The notes under the pieces: generated by a model | Told to the model about the DNA's origin: nothing | Databases searched by the model: none | The model's input: the letters and a program-made list of their open reading frames with translations, nothing else | Part shown: positions 58,241 through 64,000 of the stretch, piece by piece | Layout: each line of letters begins with the position of its first letter | Numbering within the stretch: position 1 is the stretch's first letter | DNA from: Hirundichthys speculiger | Taxonomy: Eukaryota; Chordata; Actinopteri; Beloniformes; Exocoetidae | Length of the DNA: 64,000 nt | NCBI GenBank assembly: GCA_018398805.1 | Contig: JAGFBZ010002157.1 | Span: 62,001 to 126,000, forward strand | Reading direction: 5' to 3' | Made by a program: the position numbers and the translations under genes

Positions 58241-59649
58241 CCATTGAAGGCGTTTGGTTCAAGTCAGCATTGCCAGAAATGACATCAAAGCTCACCTTTT
58301 TGAATCTGAGACCAACTCAGTAAGATTGTACCACATAATATTATTATTCCTTTAGGTTCACAATCTTCATGGCTGCTTCTCTACAGAAGAATACGTTTTC
58401 CGAGTGAATCAGACAAACAAGGACTAGGACAGCTTTTAAAGACATAAGATGAAATAACTTATAGAAAGAACTTTGAAAACTTTCAAACTGACAGGAAGCA
58501 TCTCGGCAACAGACCCCAGGGGCCAATCACGAGCAGTCAGCGACGCATCAAGTTCCTCACGCAGACACGTTCTCCCTGTGATCTCCTGCAGTCGTTCACA
58601 GCCTGAGCTCAAAGAGTCTTCGCTCTGCTCCGTGTTACAGTGCAGCAGCCGAACGCGAGCAAGAAACCTCCACTCAGGTGCTCGCGGGCGCCGGCGACGA
58701 TCCTCGGGAGGATCGCCTGGTTTTCGTACGTTGGAGTACAAACGAGGAACGAACTTTGCTGCGGGTTCACGCTCTTGTCTTTGGTGCAACAGCAGAGGAG
58801 TCACTGCCGAGCGGGTTTATTATCACGTGTTTTACTTGTCGCACCCTGAGGATTAGCCTCAGCGGCCTGAAGGAGTGCAGAAGAGATGTGAGCTGTCTGG
58901 GTGCATGACGAGCAAACATACAGTACCTCCAAATGCCTATATAGCACCATCTTTGGCAACGCAGGCTCCAAGGATTTCCCTTCCTCCACTTTGTTGCATT
59001 TTTTTTCTTCTTCTTACTTTCAAAGGATTTGTAATTTGTTTTTATAAATTTACTGCAGTGATGGACAAACTCTCGGGAGCTCCCCTACGTGGTCGAATCG
59101 GACAACAGTCAGTCCAGCTGAGCGTGAGAGAAGTTGTACAGGAATAGGAGATCTGCTGTGGTTGGTCTTTGAGAGTTACGTTCCGCTTATTTCTTCAGTC
59201 CAACCCTGAATTAGGTACGGGGTGGAACGGCCTTCTCCTCTTTGTATGTCATTGAAGAAGAAGAAGAAGAAGTTAAAAAGTTATTTGACGATACAATAAA
59301 TTTAAGTTCACATTGAAATGAAAATTTTGGCTTGTCGATTTGGGTAAGCAGAGCTTTTCATTTCCAGCTGGAGGACATTCATTTTAATCTGAATCCTTCA
59401 CTTCAAATGTTTAGAAGAAAATTCTTTCAAAAAAAAAAAAATTAAAGTCATTCTCTGTTCTAATAGTACTTCTGACCACATGGGGGCAGCGTAGCAAAGT
59501 TCCCAACATCCCCTCACACACAACCCATCAAAGAGCACCTCTAGTGGGACTAAGTGTCATTCACAGTGGCATCAGTAGCTGTTTCCGTCGAGACAGCAGA
59601 TTCATACGCCCCCGTGTGGTCAAGTTTTCAGAAGAATAACAAATCAAGA
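58241..59649. other. Intronic stretch, nothing firm
   Basis: 58473-58908 has several overlapping open frames in GC-rich sequence with no known domain. A (GAA)n run is at 59254-59272. Confidence 0.35.
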
Positions 59650-60092
59650 CTAGAAAACCACTCGGAGAGCGCAGACCTCCGCCAAGCGCAAAAATTCCTT
59701 CATATAGCGATTTACAGATTGCGATAAAACCCGCCTTCTGGATGAGATCCGGATCAGCCTTTGAAATTTGATGGAGGTTCCCATTGTCAATCCCTGAGTC
59801 AAATTTCATGAGTTTTGGGCAATAATTAACGGAGATATTGAGAAACAAAATTTTTGGCCCCATTGACCACAATGTTATTGAAAATTTGAAAGTGATCCAG
59901 AATCCAGGATTTCTTCGAAATCACACCCAAAATGAAATCAGTTCTTCCTTTTCACATTTCCAACAACTCCTGAAAATTTAATCTAAATCCATCCATAACT
60001 TTTTGAGTTATCTTGAACACACACAAACAAACAAACAAACAAACAGACAGATAAACGCCAGCAAAAACATAACCTCCTTGGCGAAGGTAAAA
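59650..60092 (+). repeat. Interspersed repeat G, copy G3
   Basis: Starts ctagaaaaccactcggagag, ends acctccttggcgaaggtaaa; includes a (CAAA)n run at about 60026-60046. Collinear with G2. The minus frame 59561-59872 is present in similar form in G2 but has no domain. Confidence 0.78.
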
Positions 60093-61043
60093 ATTCTCGG
60101 CTACTTTTGGTTCTCATTGTTCAGGTGCATCGCTGACAAGATCTCTGTGACTTTTAATATCTTTTCAATTAAACTAAATGATGCAACACTATTCAGACTC
60201 TGTCGGACATTACTGCTGTATCTGGCATTTTACTTGCTGATGCTCGTGTGTTACAGTTCAATAAAATATTCAGAACAGAGCAACAACTTTAAAATGATAA
60301 AGTCAGGGAAAATATCTGGAATGCAACCTACCTTTACCCTGTTTCTCACATCTTCCCTTGTTTTCTTCACCTGTTCCACTTTGAGTTTTTTCTTATTTTT
60401 GCTCCACGAGACGTAAAATTATCATGAAAACAGTAAACTTTGTATTGCCTTGGTTATTTTACAGCAATCGACACCGTTTTAGTCTTTGAAACGATTGCCA
60501 GGAAAGTAATGCGAGCAGCGACGGAGAACTTCCACGTCGCGTATTCGCTCTGAAAACTGTTTTAAAGGCGTGATCGCTCTGTGGAAAAACCCTGAGTGGC
60601 AGCAGTCAAAATCCTTGCAATCATTCGTTTGTCTGCTTGTTTGTTTGTTTCCTGGCACTCGACTCCCTCGGAGTAATCTTGAAAACGCTGGAAATGCTGC
60701 TGCAGACAGTAATGATGCATCTGTCAGTGAAGAAGCTGACAAACATTCATCCAGACGGGATTCATGTGGAATAAAACTTCCTAAACTTCACGGTTCCCTT
60801 GGGGGGCAAAGAGAAATCGATTGCTGCTCTCGTTTTACTTCTGTTAAATCTCACAGAAAGTTTTTGTTACATCAGTTGTTTTTAGCAGACAGAGCATCAA
60901 TTAATAACTGAAGGTCAAATGAAGGTTTTTTTTTGTTTGTTTTTCAATCTTTGAAGTGCATCAACAGCACGAGAGAGAAGACAGATCTCAAAACCACATT
61001 TTGAAGGTCTTCAGCTAGACGAAAGGAGAGCTCGGCCAAATAT
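60093..61043. other. Intronic stretch, nothing recognised
   Basis: Frames at 60003-60416 and 60570-60911 lack recognisable domains; the first begins in the (CAAA)n run of G3. Confidence 0.35.
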
Positions 61044-61046
61044 ATA

Positions 61047-61764
61047 GGGTGAATTCCAATTCCTCCCTTAACCCTCAATCTCAACCCTCAATCTCAAAAA
61101 TGTGCGCTCCCGCTAAGTACAAGTGCTGTCCAGATTCTTTGAAAGTCAAATTGAGGGACAAGTTTGAGGGCTGTATCGCCCTCAAAATTGAGATTCTCCG
61201 ACACCACCCTTGGAAGTAAGGGCTACCCAGAAGGCACTGGGACATCTTCGAGAAGGATGGTGATAAAAAAAAAGCTAGCTACAAATGTAAGTATCTTCGT
61301 AGTTCTTAAAGATATAAATGTTACGAAACCATCTTATTGTCTTTGTTTGAGACTTTTTTTCATGAATTAATATCGTTGTTGCGTAACACTAATTTTTTTA
61401 CTTTATGATGTTTGCTGCCGGACCGGACCGGCGGTCCCGGCCGGCTCCACGTTACTTGTATACCTTGTTGTGTAGCGACGGAGGACTGAATAATGTATCC
61501 TCTATTGTGTTATTTTCTAATATTATTTAGAGAATATACGGCGCTCTTTTCAGTGTTATCCCTGTGTCATTTCAGGAAATACAGAGACAACACAGCTCTG
61601 ATACATTTCAGTCTGAAGACGTAACTGCACTCAAGGGGTGTCCCATTTCTAAGCCACAAGATAGCCCTGACACTTAGTTTCGAGGTTTAAGATTGAGGGC
61701 CAAAAATTGAGGGTTAAGGGCGAGGGTTAAGATTGAGGGTAAAGGGAGGAATTGGAATTGGCCC
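61047..61764 (+). mobile_element. DNA element family C, copy C3 (718 bp, full length)
   Basis: Begins GGGTGAATTCCAATTCCTCC and ends AGGAATTGGAATTGGCCC, near-perfect inverted ends; ATA on both sides (61044-61046, 61765-61767). Repeated CCCTCAATCT words next to the ends and inverted counterparts (AGATTGAGGG) at the other end. No coding frame; the superfamily is undetermined. Confidence 0.82.
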
Positions 61765-61767
61765 ATA

Positions 61768-62343
61768 AACTTTCATAAACTTTGGCTCAACTTTTCTCAG
61801 TAATAGAGGCGACCTGAGGACCGTGGAACGAGGAGAGGAGCAGCACTCACACTCATCCGGGGCTTTGCAGATCTGTGCCTTTCCAGTCTTCCTCCAGTTA
61901 TTCCAGGTAAAGAAGACGGGATCAGCGTTGATCTGTTCCTTGTTGAAACAACGGGAACGTAGCCTGGAATTCCTCGTGAGGTTCGGCGTGTTGATATTCC
62001 TCCCCGTTTTCATCCTTCCTCTCTCGCCGAATCGCCAAGAGATCTTTTGGCCACCTTACCCACGTCACGAATATGTCCATTTAATATTTAGATTTATTTA
62101 CAAGAGGTTCTATATGTTTCTAAATTAAGGTTATGCACATGTGTTAGTGTATATTGATTTATACATTATTATATATTCTATTTTATAAATATATTTATTT
62201 TCAGATACATAGATTCATGATAGTGTTAAAACTGCCTATACTTTAAAAGATTGTTTTGACATGTCTGGAATGAATCAATAAAATGAAAATGAAATGAAGG
62301 GACAGATGCGTAGCTTCTTTGCTCTGGATCTATGTGATGTACA
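61768..62343. other. Intronic stretch, nothing recognised
   Basis: AT-rich at 62140-62210. No family recognised. Confidence 0.4.
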
Positions 62344-62351
62344 CTCCGCAG

Positions 62352-63120
62352 TAGAGGTCTTCACGGGTCCACTAGAACCTAACCCTAACCCTGGACCCGT
62401 GAAAATTTGACCCGAAACCGACCCGAGCCGAGCTATCATCATAAATCCAGGGGCCTGAAGCCGAATGGATCCGCAATATTTGGACCCGGAACCGACCCGA
62501 CCCGAGTCTTTAGTTTCCGACCACGAACCGAACTGAGTTACACCAATAGAACCGAGAAAATCCAGCCCATAGTTGCTCATGTTAAAAGCTGTCTAGCGTT
62601 GAATAAAACTTGATTTTCTTACCTAAAGTTGTCTTCTTCTACCGGTTCAGTTGCTACATAGGCTACGTGATGTAAACAACAATAAATCCACGTCGTCGTT
62701 TTCTTTGTGGATACATATGCTATTGGTAGCAACTGCTAACGCTAATAGCCTACACCGGTCAGGACGTGTCGTGAACATATTCTCTCATCCAACTTTATCA
62801 TGTTGGTGATCCGTTGTGTTTTACAGCTGCCGGGCAAACTGCTAATAACAGGCTACTGCAACACGATTGTTTCATGACAAACACGCCACGTTAATTAATA
62901 ATCATTTAACTGCCCCGAGTCCTGACATTGGCTGCCACCGCCAATATCTTTACCTCTCTCGAGTAAACACTGACCCAGCCTGTCAGAGAGCACCGACCGG
63001 ACCCGAGACTAACCGCACCGATTCCGACCCAAACCCGGAGTCACGTCTTTTGAATGGACCCGAGACCCAATTCGGGTCGGGTCGGAACCTTGGGTTTTCG
63101 GGTTGTTCCGAAGACCTCTA
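62352..63120 (+). mobile_element. hAT-like family H, copy H3 (769 bp)
   Basis: Begins TAGAGGTCTTCACGGGTCCA and ends TTCCGAAGACCTCTA; flanks CTCCGCAG (62344-62351) and CTCTGCAG (63121-63128) match at 7 of 8. Long body shared with H2 (ccggttcagttgctacatag and onward). Confidence 0.93.
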
Positions 63121-63128
63121 CTCTGCAG

Positions 63129-63762
63129 TATCGCGGTTGTTTGTTTGAAGGTATAAAATGACGTAAAATTAACAATCTGCATGGCTTGTTTTGGTTTGCT
63201 GCAGAAGTGGGTTGCGAGTCCGCAAAAAAACCCTAAAGCAACGTGTTACTGCCACCTAGTGGATAAAAACAGCACCATTTCGTGATACTCGGATAGCCTT
63301 TATTGGATGAGGAGCAAAGTAAAAGGTAGTCATCAGTAATTTAGTCTCGGCTTTGCTCTCCAGGTACAACATTAATCCCAAAAACGTTGCTGTCTAAAAC
63401 ACTCCTCTCCTAAAACCCCAGCAGCTGGTCTCCTCATCCCCCAGATGTTAAAAGAAGAGGAGATGCTACACAGTGATAAACATCTCCCTGTACAGACCTT
63501 TTTGAGATGTGTTGCTGCCATCAAAGTCAAAATGAGCTAATATTTTCCATGAGATGATAAAATGTCTCAGTTTTTATATCTGATATGTTCTCTGGGAGTA
63601 AACTATGGCTTTATGAGGTCCTTCTATTTTTATTTATTACACAGCGTCCCAACCTTTTCAGAATTGGGGTTGTAGGTTGTCTGTGCTGCGATACTTCTGT
63701 GATCCTTCGGGTGTTCTACGATATTCCAAACCCCACCCCTCCACCTTTCACGGATCTCTCAC
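63129..63762. other. Intronic sequence next to the CHCH exon donor
   Basis: No repeat family recognised. Upstream intron sequence of the CHCH exon continues from 63899 to the window edge. Confidence 0.45.
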
Positions 63763-63898
63763 CTTCTTTGCAGCATTAATGCACTGCATGTACTCTTTGG
63801 CCAGGTCTGAACACTTTAAGGCCTGGCTGCCGTTCTCCTTGTAGCAGGATAAGATTTGTGCCTGCAGTCCAGGACACACCGGAGCTGTGTTACGAGAC
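63763..63898 (-). CDS. chchd6: CHCH-domain exon of a MICOS subunit (chchd6/MIC25-like), penultimate exon
   Basis: Read on the minus strand, this 136-base exon starts after the acceptor tgtcttttgcag and ends at the donor AAG|GTGAGA, both good consensus sites. It completes a split codon (intron phase 2) and then gives 45 codons. The peptide carries APVCPGLQAQILSCY and CSDLAKEYMQCINAAKK: four cysteines spaced C-x9-C, x10, C-x9-C, the twin pattern of a CHCH domain, oxidised in the mitochondrial intermembrane space by the MIA40 pathway. MIC19 (CHCHD3) and MIC25 (CHCHD6) are peripheral inner-membrane subunits of the MICOS complex that shapes cristae junctions, and both end with this domain. The GLQAQIL and CSDL wording fits CHCHD6 better than CHCHD3, but the paralogue is inferred. 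The coiled-coil part and the start codon must lie on exons to the right of the window. Confidence 0.87.
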
Positions 63899-64000
63899 CT
63901 GCAAAAGACAGACAGGAGGATAAAGAGAGACGAGTTCATGAATGAACTGAATGTATTGGTGCACATCCCCTCCTCCCTCATGGAACTTAGAGAAAATAAA

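Larger units (their letters stand above)
31184..63762 (-). other. chchd6: Last intron of the chchd6-like gene, about 32.6 kb, packed with transposons
   Basis: The intron is bounded by the donor GTGAGA next to 63763 and the acceptor tcttag next to 31183. It holds about 21 recognisable repeat copies or parts: G1, G2, B4, a LINE relic, a Tc1-like relic, F4 with a nested mariner, C2a, C2b, B5, D3 with nested E, F5, D4, J2, a SINE with nested H2, K, G3, C3 and H3. I found no other convincing coding exon in it, although short exons on either strand could be missed by eye. Confidence 0.7.

Noticed and set aside
62384..62396. ctaaccctaaccct, a telomere-like word.
   Set aside because: Only two units, located inside hAT element H3; chance or local slippage.
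63748..63981. The 77-codon open frame as a complete small protein.
   Set aside because: Its N-terminal part lies upstream of a clear splice acceptor and its last residues (VRDP) lie beyond a consensus donor; only the middle 136 bases are exon.

Overview
The window looks like chromosomal DNA of a teleost fish. It has spliced vertebrate-type coding exons, no compact genes, AT-rich intergenic sequence with microsatellites, and a very dense load of the DNA transposon and LINE/SINE families typical of ray-finned fish. Nothing suggests a prokaryote, an organelle or a virus.

Only one host gene is supported, on the minus strand at the right. Its penultimate exon (63763-63898) encodes a CHCH domain (C-x9-C, x10, C-x9-C) of the MICOS subunit MIC25/MIC19 group, best matched to chchd6. 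Its terminal exon is 32.6 kb away at 31183-31160 and encodes only eight codons (NLLVNHG, stop). The two exons have matching phase, a consensus donor and a strong polypyrimidine-tract acceptor. Earlier exons must lie beyond position 64000. About half of the window is therefore one intron of this gene; the left ~30 kb lies downstream of it and shows no recognisable host gene.

The rest is mostly a stack of mobile elements, many of them delimited to the base by target-site duplications. I use local family letters. hAT-like families: A (two copies, with a BED zinc-finger exon), B (five copies, with a second BED exon and a 17-bp subterminal repeat), D (four short MITEs), E, H (three copies), J (two), M and N. 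PIF/Harbinger-like: F (five copies, with a short conserved coding remnant) and K (one copy with an intact Myb/SANT-like ORF). Unassigned DNA element: C (four copies or parts). Others: one mariner-like MITE, three Tc1-like relics, two LINE reverse-transcriptase relics plus a LINE tail, one tRNA-headed SINE, and repeat G (three copies, class uncertain).

Nested insertions give a relative chronology: D in C (in a Tc1-like relic), E in D, F in a Tc1-like relic, mariner in F, H in a SINE, H in N. Tandem repeats include a 42-bp minisatellite open in several frames, a 12-bp array and a long pyrimidine-rich tract split by a B element. I see no exotic undescribed system; the most unusual items are the tiny, far-off terminal exon, the nested and mosaic elements, and the iterated or palindromic subterminal motifs.
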